Of a DNA stretch of 64,000 nt, positions 44,027-53,974 are shown piece by piece. A program made the translations under genes and the position numbers. Position 1 is the stretch's first letter. Each line of letters starts with the position of its first letter. Below the pieces are notes generated by a model. It worked only from the letters and a program-made list of their open reading frames with translations. It was not told the DNA's origin and made no database searches. Origin of the DNA: Blepharisma stoltei (lineage: Eukaryota; Ciliophora; Heterotrichea; Heterotrichida; Blepharismidae); the NCBI GenBank assembly GCA_914767885.1, contig CAJZBQ010000051.1, positions 442,001 to 506,000 of the forward strand, given 5' to 3'.

Positions 44027-47000
44027 ATGTCAAGAATTGAGCCGCAAAACGAAGTCCAAGTAATTACGAATTAGAACATGCTAAAAAGGATCTTCATTCA
44101 ATACAGAATTATTAAAATGGCGTGATCTGACGTGGAATTCTGGCGATCCGTGAGTTGATCCGGGCCCAGGAAAGGCGAGCCACATGGCGATAGTTCTCCG
44201 GGGAAGGTTTTTGGTCTAAGGGATAATCTTAGATCTTTTTCTCCTTACCTGCAGGGGTCCCTACCGGTGCAAAGTTCTGTACCACTCCATGGGAGCATTC
44301 TCGATCCTGTAGCACGGATCAGACAGACCATGGAGAAGGCAAGAGGCGTTCCACCCATACTCTGAGCCCTGTCAGAGGTTAAGGGAGTCTTTTGCTGCGA
44401 TTCAGAACCAAAGCAGGAGTAGGGACTGCCTCCCCGACAGATCTCTGACGTCACCTTTTTTTGGGGACGTCACGAGTGAAAAGGGTGGTGTGAGGATAGC
44501 GATTAGCGACAATGCGAAGCTATCCGTTGGACGGAGCAGGGGCTGAAATAGACCCCGACGACCCGCTATAAATTTAATTAATCTAATTTAATCATTCAAT
44601 ACGCTAGTCCTAACAAACAGAGTTTAAATATCCGCCTCAAAAAATACATCGATCTCATGCAAGACTCAGGAATTATTGTAAATTCCATCTAGGATCGACA
44701 CTTGACTGTTAAACAAATTGAATTGATTTTCTGTGGTGAAAACAAGCATAGAGCCAACATGAATTTTGACACCTTCCTTGAAACCCTTCCAAGAATAATT
44801 GCAGAAAAGTAAACAATAATCAGATTCCCTACAATTTATAAGAATTCTCCTGGAGAAGCTCTAGCAAAGCTCTTGCAAAATCATTTTTGGCCACTTTATC
44901 AAAGAATGAATGAAGACAATAGAAATGAGCTTCCAGAGGTTGATGATGAGTGCATAAATATAATTCATTCAGCTTTTAATGGATTTAGAACATTATATGG
45001 GTCTCTTTTTCCGTGGGAACTTAGAAAAGATTTAGAATTAGAGTTAGAGGATTCTTGAGGTTTCTACTTCCATGCGACGCTCTATATATGGCTCGTTTAG
45101 ATGCCCTATAATGAGTCAAGCGAATTGGATGACTTCCACCTCTGGTAACTCTGAGCTGGCCAAACCCTGACTTTAGGTAATGAATTGCCCTTTTGATTAA
45201 TAAACTTCGTTAGGCATTGCCCTTTCCAACTCAACCCTTTTTAGAGTCTAATTACTCCACATCGCCAATATTCATGAGCAGATCTTCTTCTAATTGGAGG
45301 TAAGTTTACTCTATTTCGGGCGCGTATTGATTTGGGCCTTGATAGTAAAATGAAGACACAAGTACTTGCGCATTGGATTAGATCACAAAACAGCTGATTG
45401 TGCATGATCCCCTCACTTTAAGATTACTAATGCTGTTGAGTCACCCCGTGGCTTTAAAAATTATTCTCTGATATACACAGTTCACTGCCTCAAATATAGC
45501 GAGTCGAATGTGGCTTGCCATTTAATGTATATAGAAAAGTTTTAGAGACTGACATGGTTATGAATAGGTCGCAAAGGACATTTCATAATTTTGTTAAAGA
45601 GTTCGACATTTGTCCAACTTTGTTGACCAAAAATCAAGTTCTTCAAATATGAAATGATATAATTTTAGTCCACAGCGACCAAATTTTGCCTGCTGTAGAA
45701 TTATTGCCTGACCCAAACTTAGAGCAAGGGCAAATTTTGACGCTCAGCAAATTTATTTTTATTATTTATTTAATCGCTGAAAAAGGATACGAGCAAGACG
45801 CTAACTTAGAGCAGTCCCCACCATCAGAAAAGCTCTTGGTTCTATTAGAACGTTTAGAACTCTCCAAAGGTTTTGTTGAGCTTTCAGGAAGTGTTCGAAA
45901 CATTACAATTCTTCCATCACAAGAAGTAATTCACCAAGTTTTGTACCCAGAAACTGAAGATATTGATGAATTTTCTCATATAACAGAAGAGGAAGAAGAA
46001 AAAAGTGCAGATGCAGAAACTTACGGACTAGATGTAAATTCACAAACTGTAGCTAAGCTTGAAGAATATTTCGACAAGCTTCAGCATATTTTCCAAGCCT
46101 ATTGCTCTTTTGGAGAACCAATGAATACATCAAAAATGTCAGGCTCAAAATTGGTGAAATTAATGAGAGACGTAGGAATTTTAAAAATTACTAAAGCAGA
46201 CATAGCAAATATGTCAATTAGAAGCAGCCAGAGCATTAAAAGTGATGGATTGCTAACAAAAGTGGATATTGATATTATTTTTACAAGAGTTTCTGACAAA
46301 AGAATTAATAATGGAAGACTTGATTTTAAACAGTTTCTAAAAGCAATTGAACAAGTAGCGCACAGAGCGTTTCCAAATGAAAATCTTGATAATGCATTCC
46401 TGCATGTAGTGTCTGAATACATTATGAAGCTTGAAAATGATTGGAACGACGAAAGAGGGGTAAATTCTGGGTACATCAGAAATCTAATGGAAATGCTGAG
46501 AGAGCCAGATGTAATTGAAACTCTCAATTTGGTCCATAAATCTATCATTTACTTTTATAGATTCTACTCTAATTCTCTAGGCCTTATGAATTTTGAAAAC
46601 TTCTTAAGATTTACTCGTGACTTTGCAATTTTCCCAGATTTAATTGCAAAATCTAAGCTACATAGATTTTTTCATACACTTGCAGGAATTCACGCACAAA
46701 CAGAGCAACCAGAAATGTCTGTGTCCCGATCAAGCTATTATGAATTGAAAAACGATGCTTCAGAAGATGTAATTGATGAGCATCTCTTTGTTGAGTCTTT
46801 AGCTTTAGTTGCAGCTGAAGTTCTCTATAAAGAACCAGAGCCAACTCCAGTAGAACGAATTTGCTTTTTAATGGAAAGAATGAGCCAAAGCGAGGGTCTC
46901 TCAAAAGTTCTCATAGAAAATGGTCATAACCGTGCATCAGCTGGAGAATGCAAAGATATTTTGGTATTTTTGAAAGCAAGGTACCCAGAAATCTTCTCAT

Positions 47001-47077
47001 ACGGAAGTGAACAAAAACTAGGATTTGGCGACATTTTAGCGGATATGAACCAACAAGAGATGGGGTCTATTGATTAA
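44027..47077 (+). CDS. p25-alpha-like protein with EF-hand-type repeats, interrupted twice
   Basis: Removing three 15-nt introns (44060-44074, 44678-44692, 44809-44823), J3 (498 bp) and element N (498 bp) gives 2010 nt = 669 aa. The C-terminal half carries a p25-alpha-type segment at about 375-480: FQAYCSFGEPMNTSKMSG, SKLVKLMRDVGI and LDFKQFLKAIEQVA. TPPP/p25-alpha proteins bind microtubules. FHNFVKEFDICPTLLTKNQV and FLRFTRDFAIFPDLIAKSKL are similar repeated units. In ciliates such long p25-alpha proteins are probably ciliary or cytoskeletal. The first exons MSRIEPQNEVQ and NMLKRIFIQY were recovered by splicing. Its stop is 6 bp from the convergent SPOUT1 stop. Confidence 0.78.
44105..44591 (+). 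mobile_element. SINE-like element J3
   Basis: Flanked by TCATTCAATAC (44094-44104, 44592-44602). It begins AGAATTATTAAAATGGCG and contains GACGTCACC-T tract-GGGGACGTCAC near 44448-44473, shared with J1 and J2. It ends in a TTAAT/TAATCT tail. GC-rich relative to flanks. Removal joins RIFIQY to ASPNKQSLN. Confidence 0.82.
45050..45541. mobile_element. Element N in p25-alpha-like gene
   Basis: About 492 bp between TTAGAG copies (45044-45049, 45542-45547). Only weak inverted similarity is seen near the ends (CGACGCTCTATATATGG at about 45074 against CGACTCGCTATATTTG reversed from about 45510). Both TTAGAG copies are in the same frame, so removal joins LELELE to TDMVMNRS. The family is unknown. 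The boundary could shift within the TTAGAG repeat, which contains TA. Confidence 0.55.
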
Positions 47078-47083
47078 TAATAA

Positions 47084-48040
47084 TTAGCTATTAACTCTCC
47101 TAAACATCGGAACTAATACAGTTAAAGAAATAAGCACTGCTTCTTCTGTACGAATAGTTCGAGTGCCTTGCTCAGGACATGTGTTTAAATAATAATCAAA
47201 ATGCCCTTCTACATCGTGTCCTTCAATAGTTTCATCAGCTTCAAAAATGTCCTCAAGGCCTGCTAAGCCACCAAACATGATAAGAGCATGGTTGAATTTT
47301 GGAAAATTTCCCACTGAATCAATAAATTTCCCTTTATCAGAAGTGCCGATTTTTAAGTCATAGCCTCCTTCATATGGGCAATTCGTATAAATTGACTCTA
47401 AATCTTTGCATAATCTTACTTGGTAGCCTCAGTAGACACCTAATTCAATTTTAGGCTCACTAGGGGAAACCACATCGCCAGCAAGTTCTAATTAAAAATT
47501 ACTTCTGGGGTCTTTATTTGTAAGTTTCATTGTAACTCTTGTACCAGGGTTTAATTTATAGTCAATTATAGCATCTGATTTCAAACCAATATTTACTCAT
47601 GAGCCTTGGCTGTTTTTTATAGGGCGATCCACTACAATGCCTTCTCGATATGGGAAATCCTCTGTTATGCGTAAATGATGGGGAGTATCAAGTGGATTCA
47701 TTAACCCTGAAAATCGCAGGTCTGGATGCATAGGAAATAAAGATTTGCGTAAATACTGAGGAGTTTCCATATATTCAAGATTTCTGATAAAAAAGTTGGC
47801 TGCATCCAACTTTGCAGATGATGTGCGAGCTGTATGGGCATCATTTAAGATGATAATTTCATCGACATTGAAAATTGATGCTGCACGGGCTATTTGTGAA
47901 ACAAGGTATGTTTGGAGTTCAGGGCTTTGAGAGTTGTAGAGAATGGAATCTGGAACAACAATACTTACGGTTCAATTTCTATTTGGCTTTTGTGAAGAGC
48001 TCTCTGAATTGTCCCTTTTCCTTTTTTTGGGTATTTCCAT
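47084..48040 (-). CDS. SPOUT1/C9orf114-type RNA methyltransferase
   Basis: After removing the 15-nt intron 47488-47502 (GTAATTTTTAATTAG), 942 nt encode 313 aa. A basic start (MEIPKKRKRD) is followed by VSIVVPDSILYNSQSPELQT, YLVSQIARAASIFNVDEIII, then YWGYQVRLCKDL, GYDLKIGTSDKG, HALIMFGGLAGLE and the C-terminal TRTIRTEEAVLISL. These match SPOUT-superfamily C9orf114/CENP-32 proteins, knotted SAM-dependent methyltransferases that modify RNA and contribute to centrosome-spindle attachment in animals. The start was chosen because homology begins just after it. Tail to tail with the p25-alpha-like gene, 6 bp apart. Confidence 0.87.
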
Positions 48041-48059
48041 TTGCAATAAGAAAAATTAA

Positions 48060-48369
48060 CTCTCCCATCCATGATCAAACAAAAAAATTTGCTCTCTCAC
48101 AGAGGTTTTATTTTTAAAAGTTTATAATAAAATTTTATATTTTTTTTTTCAAAATTAAAAAAACTCAAATTTGTAAAAATTATTTAATTAGCAAAATTTA
48201 TCTTTAAAATGCAAGCTATAAAAATCTAAACAGAAATTAGCTAGAGATTTTATTATAATAATTATAACTAATATAACAAAATTTTTTATTTATAAAAAAA
48301 TTTATTGGCTGACGGGGGCCCAAAAAAAGGAATTTTTCCAATGATTTTGTTCACTCTCGGAGGAAGGAG
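48060..48369. mobile_element. MITE family B relic, copy B7
   Basis: Left CTCTCCCATCCATGATCAAAC after TAA; right GTTCACTCTCGGAGGAAGGAG before AAA. Arms and flanks are diverged, consistent with an old copy outside coding sequence. Its left arm is intermediate between families B and C. Confidence 0.6.
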
Positions 48370-48404
48370 AAAGCTATTTTGCTTATCCTAAACTTATTTA
48401 TATC

Positions 48405-48740
48405 ATGACTCAAACTTATCATTAAAAAAACGAACAGCTATTATTCTTTTTAAAAGTTAAAGAATTCTCAAATAATACGCTTGATCAAAATTATATCTCA
48501 TATGCTTTTAATTATGAGACTAAATCAAAGAAATTAGTCTTATAGTATTCTATTAAATTCTCCAAGTTTCGTTTAAAACCCCAATCAATCATCTTCATCC
48601 AGATTGAATCAATTGAAGATTCAAAAAATATGGGAAGCCATTTTGATAATAAGCGAATTCAAATGGAAATTAACAAATTTCCTTGATCTCCCCATAAACT
48701 ATCAAAAATGAAAAATTGTGTTATTAGTTATTTTTGATTT
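48405..48740 (+). pseudogene. Possible degenerate coding remnant
   Basis: With TGA=Trp, one frame from an ATG runs about 110 codons with only two stops, a TAA after six codons and a TAG near the middle. It includes protein-like stretches KNEQLLFFLKVKEF and IQIESIEDSKNMGSHF. No 15-nt intron fits either stop. It may be a decayed gene or chance; no homology recognised. The rest of 48370-48870 shows nothing else. Confidence 0.25.
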
Positions 48741-48869
48741 ATAATAATTCTAATCTTTAGATTATTAAGCTTTTGAGGTTATGTTAACGGATAAAGTATT
48801 TTGACGAATAATTCCGTAAAGATTATTAAGAAACACGTAAATTACCCTTAATTTGCCAATGCAAACTAT

Positions 48870-49418
48870 TAATTTTAAAAATAAACTAATATATTGATAT
48901 GAAAATCGTTATAAATAAAATGGCATTCGGTTCGAGTGAAATTAGCACCACTAATTTTCTCTCCCTCAAGCAATTGTATTTATAGGATTGGGTTTTATCT
49001 TGAGAACTTCTGCACAGCAACAGCAGTTTAACTCTGGGGATAACCAGAGGAGCTGCTCCCGAGTGCGATCAAGAGGTTTAGATTTTTACCTCTCAGCATA
49101 CCCGAGGAAGATGACCTTTTGGAGGAGCACGCGCAGGAGCTGAGTCGAACAAAGCCGTGGCAGCAGCGAAGCCCGTCGAAGTCGGTGACATTGTATTTGT
49201 CTTGTGCCTTGGTGATCAAAGCGGATAGGTCCAGCGGTTTGTCGGCCCGACAGTGGATAAATATGGTGATATGCCTGAGCAGGGAGACCCCGTAGTGGAC
49301 GTTAAACGATATAGATAATTAATGATAATGATATGAAAATCGTTAGATCAAGTATGTGGCTAATTTTCCCAAATTTTAGGAATATTTCTATGGAATCGTT
49401 CCATCATGGATGGGCGAG
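48870..49418. mobile_element. Family C relic carrying SINE-like H2
   Basis: Sequence flanking H2 on both sides (GATATGAAAATCGTTAGATC, then CTAATTTTCCCAAATTTTAGG and CATCATGGATGGGCGAG) matches a degenerate, inverted end of family C (compare 52912-53000). The other end is not recognisable. Confidence 0.5.
48912..49329 (+). mobile_element. SINE-like element H2 (intergenic)
   Basis: Flanked by GATATGAAAATCGTTA (48896-48911, 49330-49345). It begins TAAATAAAATGGCATTCGG and ends CCCCGTAGTGGACGTTAAAC, then a TAAT-type tail. Closely related to H3 and to the 3' part of H1. Confidence 0.82.
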
Positions 49419-49539
49419 CTAGTTAAGCTTCGAAGATTAAAACTAATACTAAGCTAAGTCAAACAATATTAAAATATTCAAAAAAAGCTGAACCTTAAAG
49501 CCACAAAACCATCTGACCAAAACTTTAGCCGTTTATAAA

Positions 49540-51096
49540 ATGGCTTCCCCAGAAATTGAAGAAGAGCCTTTGAAAGGTCCTCCCTCAAAATTTACAATCA
49601 CAGGTCTTGTGATTATACTAGTTGCAATCTCTCAAGGATTTTTAGGATTATCAGACCTCTCTATGAGCTATCTTTATAAAGATGATTTTGGTATGGGTCC
49701 CTCAGAAGTGGCCTTTGCAAGCTCTCTTGCCTCAATTCCTTGAATTATCAAACCATTATGGGGTTTTATCTCTGATTGCTTTCCTATTTTCGGAAGAAGG
49801 CGCTCTCCTTATCTTGCAATTTTCGGCATAATTGGGATGTGCTCATGGATTTACATGTCATCATCTGTAAATACTCCGGTGGCAGCGGTCATAACAATGC
49901 TTATTATACAAGTTTGCACAGCATTTTGCAATGTAATTGGCGAGGCTCTTGTAGTAGAAGAAAGCCAAAAAGGAGGCGACAGCCCTGAAGATGCTTCAAA
50001 ATATGTTACATTATTTTTTGGGACAAGAGCTTTTGGGATGCTAATTACTGCATACTCAGGAGGGATTTTACTAGAATATATTGACAAAAGAACTGTATTT
50101 TTAATTACTGCCTGCTTTCCTTTACTATTGTGTGTAGCTGCTTTATTAATGAAGGAACATAGGGTAACTGAAAATCCAACTATTAATACCCAAATAAAAG
50201 AAATTTGGCAATTTGTCAAGATGCCACAAGTAGCCTGACCGATTACTTTTATTTTCTTATTTATGTGTACACCATCGTCTGGGGATGCTATGTTTTTCTA
50301 TTATACAAACGATTTAGGGTTCGAATATGAGTTTATGGGAAGAATGAAAATGGCTTGGGGATTAGCAACTTTAATAGGGATGCTTGTATATAATAAATGA
50401 CTTAAAGACGTAAAATTCAAGCCAATGTTCTTCTGGTCCTGTATTATAGGCTGCGTAATGGGTTTGACTCAAATTTTATTGGTCACGAGATCTAACGTTG
50501 CTCTTGGTATTCCTGATACCGTTTTTGCACTTTCAAGCAACTTTTTAGTTCAAGCTCTTGGAGAGCTGAATGCAATGCCTTTGCTTGTGCTTTGCTGCAG
50601 AATTTGTCCTAAAAATATTGAAGGTTCATTGTATGCGCTGCTTATGTCAACATGAAATTTTGGAAATTTAGTTTCAAGCCAGTTAGGAGCGGTTCTTATG
50701 ATATAGAGGCTGCCTTTGAGTAGCGCGCTAAGCGCCCGAGACTTCCCGACGAAGTCTGGGCGGTGGTTTGACCAGCTGATGTTGGTCAAACCAGCATCCA
50801 ATTTGACAAATCTTCTATATGAGAAGAATTTGTCATTTTGGATGTTGGTTTGACCAACATCAGCTGGTCAAACCACCGCCCAGACTTCGTCGGGAAGTCT
50901 CGGGCGCTTAGCGCGCTACTCAAAGGCAGCCTCTATAGGCCTTGGAATAACTGAAACCAATTTCAAATTGTTATGGCTTATGCTTTTGCTGACAAATTTA
51001 ATTATGCTTATCCCTTTGCCGCTTCTTAAATGTATCCCTGAATATGAAAGAGTCGAGAAAGAGGAAAGAAATAGTGATGGATATAACGATGTTTAG
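49540..51096 (+). CDS. Folate-biopterin transporter (FBT/BT1) family MFS protein, interrupted
   Basis: Removing palindrome F2 (234 bp with one TA) gives 1323 nt = 440 aa. About 12 membrane segments. FBT-family features: GLSDLSMSYLYKDDFGMGPS, ASIPWIIKPLWGFISDCFPI, GRRRSPYLAIFG and a C-terminal MSTWNFGNLVSSQLGAVLM. FBT proteins import folates or pterins in protists and plants. Several TGA=Trp codons. The junction gives GAVLMIGLGITE. The protein ends with a hydrophilic Glu-rich tail and TAG. Confidence 0.87.
50704..50935. mobile_element. Palindromic element F2 in transporter exon
   Basis: 232 bp, near-perfect inverted repeat with arms of about 95 bp: TAGAGGCTGCCTTTGAGTAG and its complement at the right end. 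TA flanks at 50702-50703 and 50936-50937. The arm contains GGTTTGACCAGCTGATG; the centre is a short AT-rich loop (TCTTCTATATGAGAAGA itself forms a hairpin). It carries no coding capacity. A cruciform-forming structure. Confidence 0.88.
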
Positions 51097-51810
51097 GATA
51101 AATTTTATGATAATAAATAGATTATAAAAACTTTTGGAAATTAGAATAAAGTTTCAAGTAGGCAAGACAAGAGTAGAGTGATATTAAGAATTTCCGAATC
51201 TTTTTTCTATTAAATTTCTTGTTTTCTATACAGATATATTTTGCAATTCGAGATGGCTTTTAGCAATTCTAAATTTCTTTTTATTTCCAATTTAAAATGC
51301 AAAATCATTCTGCCATTTTCGATAAATATTTGTTGGTTAAGTTATTCCTAATTTTTAGGATAATACGCATTTAAATTTATTGCAACTAGCCTAAATTGCT
51401 CCTTTATAAAATTTATCTTTATTAAATAGTTTGCCAACTCATTTTTGCATCTAATAATTTTTATATCTAACAACCTCTGCACTTTTAATCAATATCGGGC
51501 TCCAGAATAGTTCTAACAATTTTGAAGAAATTCCTTATGAGCACTTCTAGAATACTTATAGCTTTCCATAGAGCTAATTTCTTAATGTCTATCCAATTTT
51601 CTATGATTTTAATTATTTTTAGCATGCCAAATTTGTTTGATATTTCATCCAAAAGCTCGTTGGCATGCTATACCCTAATTAAACATGACAGAAAAGGTGA
51701 AATTGCCAAAGTTATTTTAAGCATCAAATCCTCTAACCAATTAAAATTAGTCCAGCTCTCAGGCTATACTTATTTTTTTTCACCAGGTTAAAAATGATAT
51801 TAATTGATAA
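51097..51810. other. Intergenic region with a possible degenerate frame
   Basis: 714 bp between tandem transporters. On the minus strand at 51485-51768 one frame reads protein-like sequence (LEDLMLKITLAISPFLSC, then ANELLDEISNKFGMLKIIKI, ending TILEPDID with TAA), broken by a single TAG that no 15-nt intron removes. A plus-strand frame covers the same bases. I treat both as unproven. Confidence 0.35.
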
Positions 51811-53859
51811 ATGGTTAACTCAACTGAGACTCGCAAGACCGGCCTTTTTGTATTTATGCTTTTGATGCTTATATCAGGCACATGTGTTACAATAACTGTG
51901 AAGTTTATGGATATGCTAAAAGTCAACGGTAAAAGCTTTAATCATCCCTACTTCCAAACGTTTTCCATGTTCATTGGTGAATTCATGTGCCTTATTGTTT
52001 ATTTTTCTCTTATAAATAAAATGGCATCCGTACGAGTGAAATTAGCTCCACTAATTTTCTCTCCCTTAAGCAATTTTATTTATGGGGTTGGGTTTTCTTA
52101 TGAGAACTTCAGTGCAGCGACAGCTGTTAACTCTGGCAGATAAGCTGATGTACTGCTCCAAGTACATTAAGAGGCTCGAAGTTTTACCTCTCAGCACGCC
52201 TGAGAAGGTGACCCTTAGGCGGAACACGCGCAGGAGCTGAATCAAGGAAGGCAAGGCAAATTAACCCGTCGAAGCCGGAAAGCTGCATTTTGCTCGTGCC
52301 CTGGCGCAACAAAGTGGATCGATCTAGAGGTCCATCGGTCCGACACGTGGACAAATACGGTGAAAAACTCTGGAAACGGCTACCCCGTAGTGGACGTTAA
52401 ACGTGATAGATAATAATGTAATAATAATGTTTATTTTTCTCTTAAATTCTTGAGTAGGCCTCGAAATAACTCTCAGCTCACTGAGTCTTTAATTGAAAAA
52501 CCAAACAGATCAGGCTCCTTAGCTTGGCTAACAATTCCTGCGATTTTCGATATCTGTGGCTCTACCAGTATTTTAATTGGGCTTTCCTTTTCAACTCCCT
52601 CAGTTTATCAGATGCTAAAAGGATTCTTGCTTGTTATCGTAGCTTTATACTCTGTTATATTTCTTAAAGCTTCGCTGAATTTAAATCAAGTACTGGGAAT
52701 CTCTATAAACTTTGTAGGAACTGTGATTATTGGAATTGTTTCCGTAGCTTATAAAGCACCATCTGCGGAAAATCCACTGCTTGGGATATTTTTCATTATG
52801 CTAGGAGAACTGTTTTCAGGAGGTTTTGTGGTGTCTGAAGAAATGATATTTAAAAAAATCAAAGTAAACCCACTTTTAGCGGTAGGAATTGAAGGCTCGA
52901 TTGGATGCTTACTCCCCCCCATCCTTGATAGAAGGATTAACTGTAAAAATTCCTAAAAATTGGGAAAATTAGCCCCATCCTTCATCGAGCAATTTTCATA
53001 TCATGCAAATTTTTATATATATAAAGATATATTAGTTATCAAAAGCTTGGGAGATGTGCCTAATCAAGTTGTTGTCAGAGGCTTTAAAACGACAAAAAGC
53101 TATGGAATCAATCATCCGAAGTGCTTTAGTCATAAATCTAGGCTTAAAAACTTAATAATCTAAAAAATCGAGGTTCTTTAAAATTTAAAAAAAAAAAATT
53201 TAATTCAATAAGAAATAAATTAAAATTTATACAGTTTAAAAGGTAACCAAAAATTCAAAATATAAAAAATTGGTATTCTTATGAAATTGATTCATTTTTT
53301 CGCTGTAATAATAATTATTAAATACTCTTAGCCCTCTTATTTAAAAGTAAATAAAAAATTATATATATATATTATTTATTTTATATATAAAATTTTTTAC
53401 CTAAATTTTATTTTAACCCCCATCCTTGATCGAATTATGCGAGCCATTCGATCAAGGATGGGGGAGTTAGTCTATATAATAGCACTTCCAATCCTTTATT
53501 TAATTCCTTGCGATTATGAGGGGATTTGCAATAATGGAAGAGTAGAAGATGCTTATACTGCTATCTTAGGGTTATTAAGTAATAACACTTTGGCTCTTAT
53601 ATGAATCTGCTCAATGGTTTCTGTTGCAGTATTCAATTGGAGTGGAATCAGCACCACTCAAAAATCAAGTGCGCTTACGAGAGCTATAATTGATGCAAGC
53701 AGATCTTTATCAGTTTGGCTTGTAAGCATGATACTACATTGGGAAGAATTTTTGCCTCTTCAACTCTTAGGATTTTTGCTTATAATGCTAGGAACAATTA
53801 TATACAACAGCTCCGTAAACTGGCTGAAGAAAAATAAAGAAACTTGTACAATTAGTTAA
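51811..53859 (+). CDS. DMT-superfamily transporter (SLC35F6-like), interrupted twice
   Basis: Removing H3 (432 bp) and C2 (558 bp) gives 1059 nt = 352 aa with about ten membrane segments. The N-terminal half has GLFVFMLLMLISGTCVTITV and NHPYFQTFSMFIGEFMCL. The second half has FDICGSTSILIGLSFSTPSV, YQMLKGFLLVIVALYSVIFL and ARSLSVW-like DASRSLSVWLVSMIL, resembling SLC35F6/nucleotide-sugar-like drug-metabolite transporters, usually of lysosome or Golgi. Joins: VYFSL to KFLSRPRN and IGCL to VYIIALP. Substrate unknown. Several TGA=Trp codons. Confidence 0.82.
52013..52427 (+). mobile_element. SINE-like element H3 in transporter exon
   Basis: Flanked by TGTTTATTTTTCTCTTA (17 bp; 51996-52012, 52428-52444). 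It begins TAAATAAAATGGCATCCG and ends CCCCGTAGTGGACGTTAAAC then GATAGATAATAATG-type tail. The apparent continuation of the transporter frame into the element (ending AATAVNSGR) is spurious. Confidence 0.85.
52912..53466. mobile_element. MITE family C, copy C2
   Basis: 555 bp, ends CTCCCCCCCATCCTTGATAG and CGATCAAGGATGGGGGAG, flanked by TTA (52909-52911, 53467-53469). Same organisation as C1 (19251-19799), clearly homologous along its whole length. Confidence 0.9.
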
Positions 53860-53974
53860 TTTAATTTAAATAATTAAGTTTAAATCTCATGTGCTTAATA
53901 ATTTTAAACCAGTAAAAAATGATTATAATCGAAGTATAATTTATCTTTGAAACCTTATCAAAAAACATATAAAA

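Noticed and set aside
51811..52143. Transporter frame ending AATAVNSGR
   Set aside because: The last part is H3 retroposon sequence also seen in H2 at 48912; the true frame resumes after the duplicated 17-mer.
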